Source: Olivibacter sp036959255 (GTDB taxonomy: Bacteria; Bacteroidota; Bacteroidia; Sphingobacteriales; Sphingobacteriaceae). From it: a stretch of 64,000 nt of DNA. Below, piece after piece: positions 24,894-32,951 of this stretch. The DNA lies in the NCBI RefSeq assembly GCF_036959255.1, contig NZ_JAWMTI010000010.1:124001-188000 (forward strand). Reading direction: 5' to 3'. The notes beneath the pieces were generated by a model. The model had not been told where the DNA came from. It ran no database searches and saw nothing but the letters and a program-made list of their open reading frames with translations. Both the position numbers and the translations under genes were made by a program. Within the stretch, counting starts at the first letter, position 1. Each line of letters begins with the position of its first letter.

Positions 24894-25913
24894 TTACCGG
24901 GCATTAATGGTAAGGGGGACATTCAGTTCGATCACCGACCACTCACCAAACTGAAAGGTAAACGGCACAACACCGTGTTCGCCTCTTGGAAAATCCTCCG
25001 GTACTTTTAGGACCAGGTTTCTTTTCGTGCTACTGCTTTGAATCGCAAATTCAAAGGTTTTTCCATCCAGTATTGTTGTAGCCGATTTTGGATCAATAAA
25101 TAGATATTGAAAGGGAGCGGTAGCGGCCGCAAAGTTGATCTCACCCCCAGGTGTAGCAACCTTGGCACTCCAAAGCGGTGCAAATATAGGGGCATGGTAT
25201 TGTACGTGTAAGGGTGCAGGAGCTAATTCTTTATGCCCTAAAAAACCCACTTCTACATCATAGTAACCACTGTCGACATCGTCAGGAACTGTAATGCCAT
25301 TCAATAAATAGTCAGCTATCAGCGGCAAAGAAGAACTATTATTGGCCATTATTTCTGCTGTTGCCAGACTTGGGCGTATAGTATCTCCCGTAACTTTATT
25401 AATTAAGGCAAAAGTCAACGTGGACGTGTTAGTTGATTGAAAGTCGCCATATAAACTGGCGAAGAATGGTGCATCATAAGGCCCCATTTGTACGATCTGA
25501 TTACCCGGAGCAGCGGTCGGTTGTCCAGTTGACCAGACTAAAGACAAAAACGGGGTGTTTTGCTGGATAATATGCAGTTGATAAATGCGACTGCTTCCGT
25601 CTGCTCCCCGCACTTTATAACTTTGCACAGTATTGTCCAATTCTACCGGAAGCACTTCCGTTTCAAGAGCGGCTCCGGTTTCTACGGTTATTTCGGGTTG
25701 AATAACAGCCATACCCAAGTAAAAAGGCACATATACGGTGATGGTATTATTTTCATTGTCAATGGCTCCGTATATGACCGTATCTTGTAGATTAACCACT
25801 TTGTATTCTATCATCCTGTTTGGTGCAATCACCTCAAAATGTTCTGTTTTTGTACAGGAATGGAAACCGATGGCTATGAACAAGAGCAATAAGAATAGGT
25901 ATCTATTTTTCAT
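24894..25913 (-). CDS. DUF5018-like surface lipoprotein
   Basis: 339-aa lipoprotein. The ATG at 25913 is preferred over the frame start at 25964, because the longer form would overlap the upstream HmuY gene. It gives the signal MKNRYLFLLLLFIAIGFHSC with a lipobox. After the cysteine there is a beta-rich domain with the pattern ITVYVPFYLGMAVIQPEIT ... SYKVRGADGSSRIYQLHI, the form of DUF5018-type domains, then a second beta domain. It is related in layout to the lipoprotein at 23017-24021. It begins 13 bases after the HmuY gene stop and so is in the heme-receptor operon. Binding partner unknown. Confidence 0.7.
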   Translation of the reverse strand: MKNRYLFLLLLFIAIGFHSCTKTEHFEVIAPNRMIEYKVVNLQDTVIYGAIDNENNTITVYVPFYLGMAVIQPEITVETGAALETEVLPVELDNTVQSYKVRGADGSSRIYQLHIIQQNTPFLSLVWSTGQPTAAPGNQIVQMGPYDAPFFASLYGDFQSTNTSTLTFALINKVTGDTIRPSLATAEIMANNSSSLPLIADYLLNGITVPDDVDSGYYDVEVGFLGHKELAPAPLHVQYHAPIFAPLWSAKVATPGGEINFAAATAPFQYLFIDPKSATTILDGKTFEFAIQSSSTKRNLVLKVPEDFPRGEHGVVPFTFQFGEWSVIELNVPLTINAR

Positions 25914-25926
25914 TCGTTTAATAGAG

Positions 25927-26739
25927 TTATCGGATTTCAAATTCGGTGCTGCCGGCAGGTACAATTACATATTCAAAAGTGAAGAACATATGAGGCGTAT
26001 CTTTAAACATTTTGTCCCGTGTAAAGGCATCTTTATAACAGCTAATCATTTTAATCTTTACATAATCACCTTTCGCTGTACGCACGATAATTGTACGAGC
26101 CGGGATATTCTTGGTCGTGCCATTGGTCTTTATAGTAATGGGCTCTCCTAGTGCGTAAGCTACGTGTTGCTTATCTTCACTTCCATCGCTAACAAGTGTT
26201 CCTCCAAAATCATATAGGTACCAGCCGATTCCTTCGCCGAAGGCACCATTATCATCTGTACCCACTATGCCTGCACCTGTTTTAAATACTTCCTCCGTAG
26301 GTATCTCCACAACCTCATCAAAGGCTTTTTCCACAATGGTTATCCCCCCCTTCCCTGGTCCCTGGAAACCGAAATTGTTATTATCCGCTGCATTGTTTCC
26401 AGCTAAAAAACTATTGTAAAGACCGGTAAAAGAAATATCCCAAAAGCTTGTTTTAGCATAATTTAAGGGCTGCTCCTTTTTGTATTCAAGGCTAAAAAGC
26501 ACGGCGCTTTTTTCTTCTATTGGGTTTTCATCATCCGTTTCCACGGCTAAGTTTTCTACCCTTTGCAAGGTATAGTAAGGCACTTTGGAACCGGTTTCTT
26601 CAGGTACTTCTTCCTCGGGTCGCAGATCGTCGTTTTTATCCGAACAGGCCGCAGTAAAAAGAACAAGCATCCAACAACATAAAACTATAGCTGTTTTTAT
26701 GTCTGTAATGCGTTTGATTTGATTGCTTATTGTATTCAT
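25927..26739 (-). CDS. HmuY-family heme-binding lipoprotein (first copy)
   Basis: 270-aa lipoprotein with lipobox FTAACSDKND. HmuY-family landmarks: WDISFTGLYNSFLAGNN, a glycine-rich loop (GFQGPGKGG), GIGWYLYDFGG, RTIIVRTAKGDYVKIKMISCYKD and the closing strand FFTFEYVIVP. HmuY proteins are outer-membrane-anchored hemophores that pass heme to a HmuR-type TonB receptor. The receptor gene is two genes upstream in the same operon (27669-30017). The axial His pair of P. gingivalis HmuY cannot be confirmed; methionines (KMISCYKD, FKDTPHMFF) could serve, as in Bacteroides and Prevotella homologues. Confidence 0.82.
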   Translation of the reverse strand: MNTISNQIKRITDIKTAIVLCCWMLVLFTAACSDKNDDLRPEEEVPEETGSKVPYYTLQRVENLAVETDDENPIEEKSAVLFSLEYKKEQPLNYAKTSFWDISFTGLYNSFLAGNNAADNNNFGFQGPGKGGITIVEKAFDEVVEIPTEEVFKTGAGIVGTDDNGAFGEGIGWYLYDFGGTLVSDGSEDKQHVAYALGEPITIKTNGTTKNIPARTIIVRTAKGDYVKIKMISCYKDAFTRDKMFKDTPHMFFTFEYVIVPAGSTEFEIR

Positions 26740-26781
26740 TTTATTCTATTATTAAGATGATTAAATTCATTACTTTACCGG

Positions 26782-27540
26782 TTATTGCGTGTTAAGATTT
26801 CTACTGCCATCCTGTTGCACGAAATACCGGAAGGTAAAGTAAGGTGCAGGCCAATTAAGGTCCGTTACCGTTGGCGGATTACCTTTGTATACATTGATGA
26901 GCTCCAGTTTGGCGTATTTACCATCAGCAAGGCGGATAGCATATACCCTGTTTTTAATAGGGATTACTAGATGTGTATTTAAACTGTAATGGAACCAACC
27001 ATTCGAGTTTTCTCCGGATGCCCAACCTATTTTACTGACTTCGCTTTGACTAAATACATCATCAGATGGGGCTTCGTTTAAAGAAGTGTAGGGTCTGTCA
27101 TACTTTACAACAGCCGTTTGTGTAGCAGGGCTTCCAAAACCGGGGTTAAGTTCGTCATGACCGTTGTTTACATAAATTTCACTGTTATAGGGTCCTGTAA
27201 AAGCTAAATCCCATTCCGTTGTTCTTAAATACTTGGCAGAATCAGCGGCGTTACGAATCCAGATTTGCCTTTTGTCACTGAAACGGTATAAAAAGATATA
27301 AAATGGACGTTTTTCTTTTCCGTCTACCCCATCGGACATCGAAGCATCTGTATCTCCAGCCAAATCCTGTATGACGATACTCTTACCATCCTCATAACCT
27401 GGTGTTATTTCGCTCTCTTTTTTGCTGCATCCAATTACCAGCAATGTGCTAACGGCAAGACCTAGAAATAACCTTCTATCTGCATCAAACAGCCAGTTTA
27501 AATATCGCAGCCAGCAACATCTTGATCTTCTTGTTTTCAT
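26782..27540 (-). CDS. HmuY-family heme-binding lipoprotein (second copy)
   Basis: 252-aa lipoprotein (lipobox LVIGCSKKES). The ATG at 27540 is preferred; 27561 is also possible and would lengthen an already long basic N-region. HmuY landmarks: TTEWDLAFTGPYNSEIYVNN, NGWFHYSLNTHLVIPIKN, RVYAIRLADGKYAKLELINVYKG and APYFTFRYFV. It follows the receptor gene after 128 bases that contain a seven-copy heptamer repeat, and precedes the first HmuY copy by 42 bases. Together the two copies and the small third one give the receptor up to three different hemophore-like partners. Confidence 0.85.
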   Translation of the reverse strand: MKTRRSRCCWLRYLNWLFDADRRLFLGLAVSTLLVIGCSKKESEITPGYEDGKSIVIQDLAGDTDASMSDGVDGKEKRPFYIFLYRFSDKRQIWIRNAADSAKYLRTTEWDLAFTGPYNSEIYVNNGHDELNPGFGSPATQTAVVKYDRPYTSLNEAPSDDVFSQSEVSKIGWASGENSNGWFHYSLNTHLVIPIKNRVYAIRLADGKYAKLELINVYKGNPPTVTDLNWPAPYFTFRYFVQQDGSRNLNTQ

Positions 27541-27611
27541 CTGTAAATAATTTTTATCCATCCATCAGATGGAGTTTACCATGTTATTATTTAATCATTA
27601 AGTGTTAGTTA

Positions 27612-27660
27612 TTCATAACTCATCGTTCATCATTCATCGTTCATCATTCAACATTCATCA
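27612..27660. repeat. Seven-copy 7-bp tandem repeat within the heme operon
   Basis: Units TTCATAA, CTCATCG, TTCATCA, TTCATCG, TTCATCA, TTCAACA, TTCATCA run head to tail between the TonB receptor stop and the second HmuY gene start. No coding sequence is interrupted. Confidence 0.85.
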
Positions 27661-27668
27661 TTTCCATT

Positions 27669-30017
27669 TCAGTCTTTAAAGAAGCGATAGGTTATTCCCG
27701 TTAATATTACACGCCCCAACTGCCCAGGCATGAGATAATCAGTGTAATCAGCTATATTTTCGGCAGTAACCTGCAAGGCCAAATGCTTTTTAAATAGCTT
27801 TTTCTCTATCGAAGCATTGAATAGAAAGAAGCCGTTTACAAAAGTGTCATATCGGTCTATATAGTAGTTTCCGTTGGCATCTTCAAAGGGGTATTTGCCG
27901 CGATAGTTTACCCTAAAGGTGAGTCCTAAATCCCATGGACTATAATTATAGAAGAAACGAAGATTGGCCATGTGCCGCGAGCGATTTTCCAATCCCCAGT
28001 AGTCTGAAGGCTCCGATCGAAAAGTTTCACCTGTTGCCGGATTGCGAAGATTGTAATAGGGCCAATTACCCGCCAGAATGCTGTCTTTTACACTCTGATC
28101 TTTCGAAATCAAGTACTGATAACCAATCGAAAGATTGAAGTCCGGTAAAGGCTTATAGGAAAATGAAGCCTCTAAACCTTTATTATTTACTTTCGGAAGA
28201 TTTAGATAGGAATAAATCATCTGCCCATCGGTTGCTGTCGCTACTTGAAAACTGTTAATCTGGTTCTTAATATGGTGATAAAAAGCACTGAACTCTACTT
28301 GCCAGCTATTGGAAGGGGTTACTGTAGCCGTTAAATTGAAAGTATTGCTTTGTTCCGCCTGCAAACCCTCTTGCTGTAATTTATTAAAGGTATAATTCCG
28401 TAGTTCACTCAGCTGCCCAGCTTCTTGCATAGCCAGTAGTCGTGTTCTGGCGATGTCTGCTCCTAACACCGTATACCCAACCAAGGGATTCGTAAAAACC
28501 TGAAAACGTTGCCGAAAGTCGGGTGTTTTAAAGCCGGTACCAAATGCTGCTTTAAGAGCTAAAAAGCTAATCGGGATATAAGTAAGACCTAGATTGGGAT
28601 TAAAACGTCCCCCATAATTCGCATGATAATCATACCGGCCACCTCCCAATAATTGTAGTTTAGTATTCAATCGCCATTCAGCTTGGCCGTATACAAATCC
28701 GTTTTTCATTGAAGGAACGCCTCCAAGTGCTTGGTCATCCATCGTCTCCAACGCACCACCAAATCCACCCGTTAAGGATAAATCGCTAATCCGATTGTAA
28801 GCAAATTGCTGCTCTAATCGAAAGATGGACTGTAAAAAATTGCTTTGCTCACCAAGAGCGCCATTGTCCCATTCAATTTTTGAATTCCAAGTATAATGCG
28901 TAAAATAAAAGCGGCTGAGCGATTGCAGTCCATTATTGTAGGTAGTATTTATATACGCACCCGCGTTTACATCTCCCTCATCCATATGGTCTTTATAAAC
29001 ATCATTACTATAACCACGTGTCATTATCGATCTTCGTAGTCCGTAACGTCCGCTTACCCCCAGGGTGGTATTTTTACTTAAACGATAGCGGCCGCGCCCC
29101 TGTAGGGTATAATTGTCTGATGGAGGTACTGTAGTGCCACTTGTCTGATACCGGTTATTGACGTTGAACCCGTCACTACGGTAAAAGTTTGCAGAAAGGT
29201 TCGCCTCCCCCCGATTGGAAGCAAAAGGAGTTTCACCTTCTAAAGTAGCATCTAAAATATGGAGCGATCCATAACGGACAGATGCCAGGCCTTGAGCTTG
29301 CAAGGCACCATGACGGGTGACGATATTAATGGCACCTCCCATGGCTTCACTTCCGAAAAGACAGGAAGCAGCACCTTTGATGATTTCAATGCGTTCAATA
29401 TTTGTCACACTGATACGTGATAAATCGAAGCTTCCGCCATTGCGTCCAACCATGGGTTGACCGTCAATTAAAACCATCACATACTCGGAAGAAAAACCCT
29501 GAAGCTGAACCCCCACTGAACGATTTCCTCCGGCAATGTTATTGACAATAGCGATGCCTGTTTGTTCTTTTAGCACCTCATCCAACCGTCGGCTTCCCAT
29601 TAACTCAAGCTGTTTACGTGTTATTATGGAAACAGGCATGGCTGCGTTCGTTACGGAGATAAGGTTGTCATCTTGAATACGTTTGTCATTAATCGCCACT
29701 TCGTGTAAAGCATGGGAATTTCGTATCAGTTTGATTTCGACTCGTGTCGTTTGGCCCGCTGTTACTTCTATCGCTTGTTCATATGTTTGATAGCCAAGAT
29801 GGTTAACTATGAGCGTGTAAGTCCCTTCAAATAAATTATTGATTTTGAAGGATCCATCACTTTCGGCCACTACAAAATGATTATCTGGATGCAGGCTTAT
29901 GTTCGCGGTAATGGCTTGGCCTTCTTCGCTATAAACCGTTCCCCGCAAAGTTCCTTTGGTTTGACTGCATACGACTATGGGAAATAAGCAAAGCATGAGC
30001 ACGTAAAGTTTAAGCAT
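27669..30017 (-). CDS. TonB-dependent hemin receptor (HmuR-like)
   Basis: 782-aa outer-membrane receptor. After a signal peptide (MLKLYVLMLCLFPIVVCSQ) comes a carboxypeptidase-regulatory-like domain (GTLRGTVYSEEGQAITAN ... NHLGYQTYEQ). The plug follows (MPVSIITRKQLELMGSRRLDEVLKE, then RIEIIKGAASCLFGSEAMGGAINIVT), then a 22-strand barrel ending in the aromatic-rich ILTGITYRFFKD. The barrel contains the FRAP-like/NPNL region FNPNLGLTYIP and a LPKVNNKGLEASFSYKP stretch usual in siderophore and hemin receptors. Context with HmuY lipoproteins, HmuTUV and heme oxygenase points to heme. The promoter region has a candidate AraC operator (30081-30121) and a Fur-type palindrome (30039-30054). Confidence 0.88.
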   Translation of the reverse strand: MLKLYVLMLCLFPIVVCSQTKGTLRGTVYSEEGQAITANISLHPDNHFVVAESDGSFKINNLFEGTYTLIVNHLGYQTYEQAIEVTAGQTTRVEIKLIRNSHALHEVAINDKRIQDDNLISVTNAAMPVSIITRKQLELMGSRRLDEVLKEQTGIAIVNNIAGGNRSVGVQLQGFSSEYVMVLIDGQPMVGRNGGSFDLSRISVTNIERIEIIKGAASCLFGSEAMGGAINIVTRHGALQAQGLASVRYGSLHILDATLEGETPFASNRGEANLSANFYRSDGFNVNNRYQTSGTTVPPSDNYTLQGRGRYRLSKNTTLGVSGRYGLRRSIMTRGYSNDVYKDHMDEGDVNAGAYINTTYNNGLQSLSRFYFTHYTWNSKIEWDNGALGEQSNFLQSIFRLEQQFAYNRISDLSLTGGFGGALETMDDQALGGVPSMKNGFVYGQAEWRLNTKLQLLGGGRYDYHANYGGRFNPNLGLTYIPISFLALKAAFGTGFKTPDFRQRFQVFTNPLVGYTVLGADIARTRLLAMQEAGQLSELRNYTFNKLQQEGLQAEQSNTFNLTATVTPSNSWQVEFSAFYHHIKNQINSFQVATATDGQMIYSYLNLPKVNNKGLEASFSYKPLPDFNLSIGYQYLISKDQSVKDSILAGNWPYYNLRNPATGETFRSEPSDYWGLENRSRHMANLRFFYNYSPWDLGLTFRVNYRGKYPFEDANGNYYIDRYDTFVNGFFLFNASIEKKLFKKHLALQVTAENIADYTDYLMPGQLGRVILTGITYRFFKD

Positions 30018-30038
30018 TCATTAAGATATTATTTTTAA

Positions 30039-30054
30039 TCATTCTAAATAATGA
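30039..30054. promoter_or_regulatory. Fur-type palindrome near the hemin receptor start
   Basis: TCATTCTAAATAATGA (arms TCATT/AATGA) lies 22 bases upstream of the receptor ATG. It shares the core ATTCTAAATAA with sites at 30167 and 33964. Confidence 0.45.
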
Positions 30055-30080
30055 TACAAATGTTGAGATAATCTCCCAAA

Positions 30081-30121
30081 AAGGTTGTATGCGAAACGTC
30101 TTATTTTGTATGAATTCCGCC
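30081..30121 (-). promoter_or_regulatory. Candidate AraC-type operator upstream of hemin receptor (site B)
   Basis: 41-base element matching the one at 20821-20861. It has two TTGTATG words exactly 21 bases apart (30085 and 30106) and ends in AATTCCGCC. Its edge is 64 bases upstream of the receptor start. The AraC regulator gene of this locus (32944-33915) is the obvious candidate protein. Confidence 0.55.
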
Positions 30122-30166
30122 ATATAACCAAGAAAGTGCTGAAAATTAAGCGGTAGTATTTTGTAA

Positions 30167-30179
30167 TTATTCTAAATAA
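30167..30179. promoter_or_regulatory. Fur-type palindrome upstream of hmuT
   Basis: TTATTCTAAATAA, 13 bases with perfect 5-bp arms, 35 bases upstream of the hmuT ATG. The identical 13-mer occurs at 33964-33976. Confidence 0.45.
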
Positions 30180-30214
30180 GCTTTGTTTTGCACGATAGTT
30201 TGCGTATCATATTT

Positions 30215-31051
30215 ATGAAGAGAAGTTTTTTTTTGGCAGCGTTGGGGTGGTTAATAATCAGTTGCTGCTTTGCATCCCCTAACAGAATTATAACACTGAG
30301 TGGCGCGTTAACAGAGACTGTAGATGCCCTCGGTTTTGGAAATAAAATTGTAGCAACGGACGTAACTAGTATATATCCTCTATATGTTAAGCAACTACCG
30401 AAAGTCAGTCGCAACCGGTCTGTCTCTGCGGAAGGATTAATATCCTTCGCACCGGATCTAGTCCTTGCGCCTGAGGGACACATAAACAAGGAGCTACAAT
30501 ATCAATTAAAGGCTTCGGGGATCCGTTTGGTTATTATTGATCAGCACTATAGCTTATCAGGTGCGATAGCTTTTATCCAAGCAGTAGCTAAGGCGATAGG
30601 TGTACCGGATAAGGGTAAAATGTTAGCAGAACGAACGGACGAACGGCTTCAAGTGGCTATCGCGAAAGTGAAAACAGCCAAACAAGAGAAGAAAAAAGTA
30701 TTGTTTATTTATGCACGAGGCACCGGTACCATGAGTGTAGCGGGGAAAGGCAGCAGCATCGATGCCATTATTAAACTCGCAGGAGCGGAAAATGCCATTC
30801 AAGAGTTTTCTGACTTTAAACCTTATACAACCGAAGCCATGGTAAAGGTTAATCCTGATCTTATATTAATGTTTGATTTTGGATTAAGCAGTCTCGGCGG
30901 AAAAGCTTCTGTTTTAAAAATGCCGGGAGTGAGACTAACGAAAGCGGGCAAGGAGGAGCGAATTATCGATATGGACGGTCAATTGCTCACCAATTTCAGT
31001 GTGCGTTTGCCTGACGCTATTTTAGCACTTCATGGAGAATTAGTGAAATAA
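30215..31051 (+). CDS. hmuT: Hemin ABC transporter substrate-binding protein
   Basis: 278-aa periplasmic hemin-binding protein. The ATG at 30215 starts directly at the signal peptide (KRSFFLAALGWLIISCCFA); the frame upstream offers only a TTG at 30188. The class III binding-protein layout is seen: NRIITLSGALTETVDALGFGNKIVATD, LPKVSRNRSVSAEGLISFAPDLVLAP, then the long helix and a C-lobe with VSGKGSS-like AGKGSSIDAIIKLAGAENAI and VNPDLILMFDFGL. These match HmuT/HemT-type proteins rather than siderophore binders. First gene of a tight three-gene operon, with the permease start 5 bases after its stop. Confidence 0.87.
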   Translation: MKRSFFLAALGWLIISCCFASPNRIITLSGALTETVDALGFGNKIVATDVTSIYPLYVKQLPKVSRNRSVSAEGLISFAPDLVLAPEGHINKELQYQLKASGIRLVIIDQHYSLSGAIAFIQAVAKAIGVPDKGKMLAERTDERLQVAIAKVKTAKQEKKKVLFIYARGTGTMSVAGKGSSIDAIIKLAGAENAIQEFSDFKPYTTEAMVKVNPDLILMFDFGLSSLGGKASVLKMPGVRLTKAGKEERIIDMDGQLLTNFSVRLPDAILALHGELVK

Positions 31052-31056
31052 GCATA

Positions 31057-32094
31057 ATGAGAAAGCTAATCACATACTCTTTATTGATCGGCGGCTTGAT
31101 GCTGGTAATTTTTTTTTCGTTGACCCTGGGTGCGATTCATATTCCGATAAAAGAAGTAATATTAATTTTAGGAAAATTCGTTGGATTTTTTAACGGTGAA
31201 GTGAATGAAACCTACGAGGGAGTTATCCATATCATTAGGCTTCCGCGCTTGCTGCTTGGCTTACTTGTTGGAGCCGCGTTGGGTATTTCGGGAGCCGCCA
31301 TTCAAGGGATATTTCGTAATCCGCTTGCTGAACCGGGGTTGATTGGCATTTCAGCAGGCGCCTCTTTAATGGCGGTGGTTGTCATTACATTAGAACTAAG
31401 TCTTCTTGCTGGTTTAAGTAATTTATTTGGGTACTATTTATTGGCATTTGGTGCTTTTATCGGAGCAGGTATTGTTGCATTTATTGTATACAATATTGCG
31501 CGGACCGATGGCCGGATTAACGTCGCTACTATGTTGTTGGCGGGAATAGCGATCAATGCTTTTGCCGGCGCATTGACAGGATTAATGACTTATTTAGCCG
31601 ACGAACAACAACTGCGTACAATTACTTTCTGGATGCTCGGGAGTTTGGGCGGGGCTACTTGGCAAACCGTATGGAGTGTTATCCCCTTCATTTTAATCCC
31701 GCTAGCACGCTTACCTCTCTTAGGAAAACCATTGAATGCCTTTGCATTAGGTGAAACACAAGCAAGTATACTTGGCCTACGCCCTAATAGCGTAAAACTT
31801 CAAGTGGTGGTACTGGCGACTATGGCTGTTGGCGCCTCCGTAGCTGTATCTGGAATAATTGGTTTTGTCGGATTGCTCGTACCGCATATTATTCGTTTAG
31901 CCGGCGGTGTTGATCATAAATTTGTATTACCTGCATCTGCGCTCCTCGGCGCATTAACATTAGCCTTGGCCGATGTGTTGGCACGGAACCTTGCCGCTCC
32001 TATTGAACTACCCATAGGCGTAATTACTGCGCTCTTAGGTTCGCCTGTTTTTTTATATATACTTATTAAGGAGAAGAAGAAGCTCTTTAGATAA
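31057..32094 (+). CDS. hmuU: Hemin ABC transporter permease (FecCD family)
   Basis: 345-aa inner-membrane permease of the FecCD/BtuC family with about ten hydrophobic helices. Conserved segments: RLPRLLLGLLVGAALGISGAAIQGIFRNPLAEPGLIG (start shown by RLPR), FWMLGSLGGATW and GFVGLLVPHIIRLAGGVDH, where GFVGLLVPH is the coupling-helix region for the ATPase. It works as a homodimer with HmuV to move heme across the inner membrane. Its 5' neighbour is hmuT and its 3' neighbour hmuV, with gaps of 5 and 11 bases. Confidence 0.92.
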   Translation: MRKLITYSLLIGGLMLVIFFSLTLGAIHIPIKEVILILGKFVGFFNGEVNETYEGVIHIIRLPRLLLGLLVGAALGISGAAIQGIFRNPLAEPGLIGISAGASLMAVVVITLELSLLAGLSNLFGYYLLAFGAFIGAGIVAFIVYNIARTDGRINVATMLLAGIAINAFAGALTGLMTYLADEQQLRTITFWMLGSLGGATWQTVWSVIPFILIPLARLPLLGKPLNAFALGETQASILGLRPNSVKLQVVVLATMAVGASVAVSGIIGFVGLLVPHIIRLAGGVDHKFVLPASALLGALTLALADVLARNLAAPIELPIGVITALLGSPVFLYILIKEKKKLFR

Positions 32095-32105
32095 TAGGAT
32101 TCAAT

Positions 32106-32951
32106 ATGCTCACTGCTACTGCTTTAAACTATAAACTTGGAAAACATTATTTGGTTCGTGATATTAGCTTTCAGATACGCCCTGGTGAGCTGCTAGCTGT
32201 TCTCGGCGCAAATGGCGCAGGTAAATCTACATTGATAAGTATGTTGAGCGGGGAAAAAACAACAACATCGGGTAAAATATTACTTTTTAATAAGGAATTA
32301 TCGGACTACTCACCTCAAGAATTATCAAAAAAAAGAACAATTCTCCAGCAACACAATAGTGTACATCTTAGCTTTTCTGTCAAAGAGGTTCTCTTAATGG
32401 GTAGGTATCCACATTTTAAATATCATCCAAGCAAAAAAGATCTAATTGCAATAGAGGAAGCGATGGAGGTATGTGGTATTAGCCACCTTATTGATCGTTC
32501 TTATCCGTCGCTTTCCGGCGGAGAGCAACAACGGGTTCAATATGCGCGTGTATTATGTCAAATCTGGGATCAACCTGAAAGCCTTCTATTAATGGATGAG
32601 CCCGTGGCAGCTCTAGACCCCCAATACCAACAACAAACAATGGCCATTGCGAAAGCTTTTAGTCAAAGAGGGTTCATGGTAATCGCTGTATTACATGAAA
32701 TCAATTTAGCGGCCCAGTATGCGGATCGCATTCTTATGTTAAAGGGAGGCAGAAAATGGCTGGATGGAACACCTATGGAAGTTTTGACACCAGCGCATAT
32801 TTATTCCATTTTCAATGCAGAAGTTGATGTTATTGTTAATAAACGGACGTTGAAACCTATAGTTGTTCCAAAACAAATCAATCTAGATATCCATAATTTT
32901 AACACGTTACTTCGCCCTATCCCCACATGTGATCAAGAAATTGTCATCTAA
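32106..32951 (+). CDS. hmuV: Hemin ABC transporter ATP-binding protein
   Basis: 281-aa ABC ATPase. Walker A GANGAGKST near residue 37, signature LSGGEQQRVQ near 140, Walker B LLLMDEP followed by D-loop AALDP, and switch His in LHEINLAAQYADR. HmuV-type proteins carry the heme-import annotation heme ABC transporter ATP-binding protein. The C-terminal extension after residue about 250 (TLKPIVVPKQINLD...) is poorly conserved. The stop lies 8 bases inside the convergent AraC gene, so the two ends overlap. Confidence 0.9.
   Translation: MLTATALNYKLGKHYLVRDISFQIRPGELLAVLGANGAGKSTLISMLSGEKTTTSGKILLFNKELSDYSPQELSKKRTILQQHNSVHLSFSVKEVLLMGRYPHFKYHPSKKDLIAIEEAMEVCGISHLIDRSYPSLSGGEQQRVQYARVLCQIWDQPESLLLMDEPVAALDPQYQQQTMAIAKAFSQRGFMVIAVLHEINLAAQYADRILMLKGGRKWLDGTPMEVLTPAHIYSIFNAEVDVIVNKRTLKPIVVPKQINLDIHNFNTLLRPIPTCDQEIVI

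Noticed and set aside
25738..26151. Plus-strand 137-codon frame over the HmuY and DUF5018-like genes
   Set aside because: Antisense to two lipoprotein genes with intact signal peptides and conserved strands.
27612..27660. CRISPR-like appearance of the TTCATC repeats
   Set aside because: Units are 7 bases with no spacers and no cas genes nearby, so it is a simple tandem repeat.
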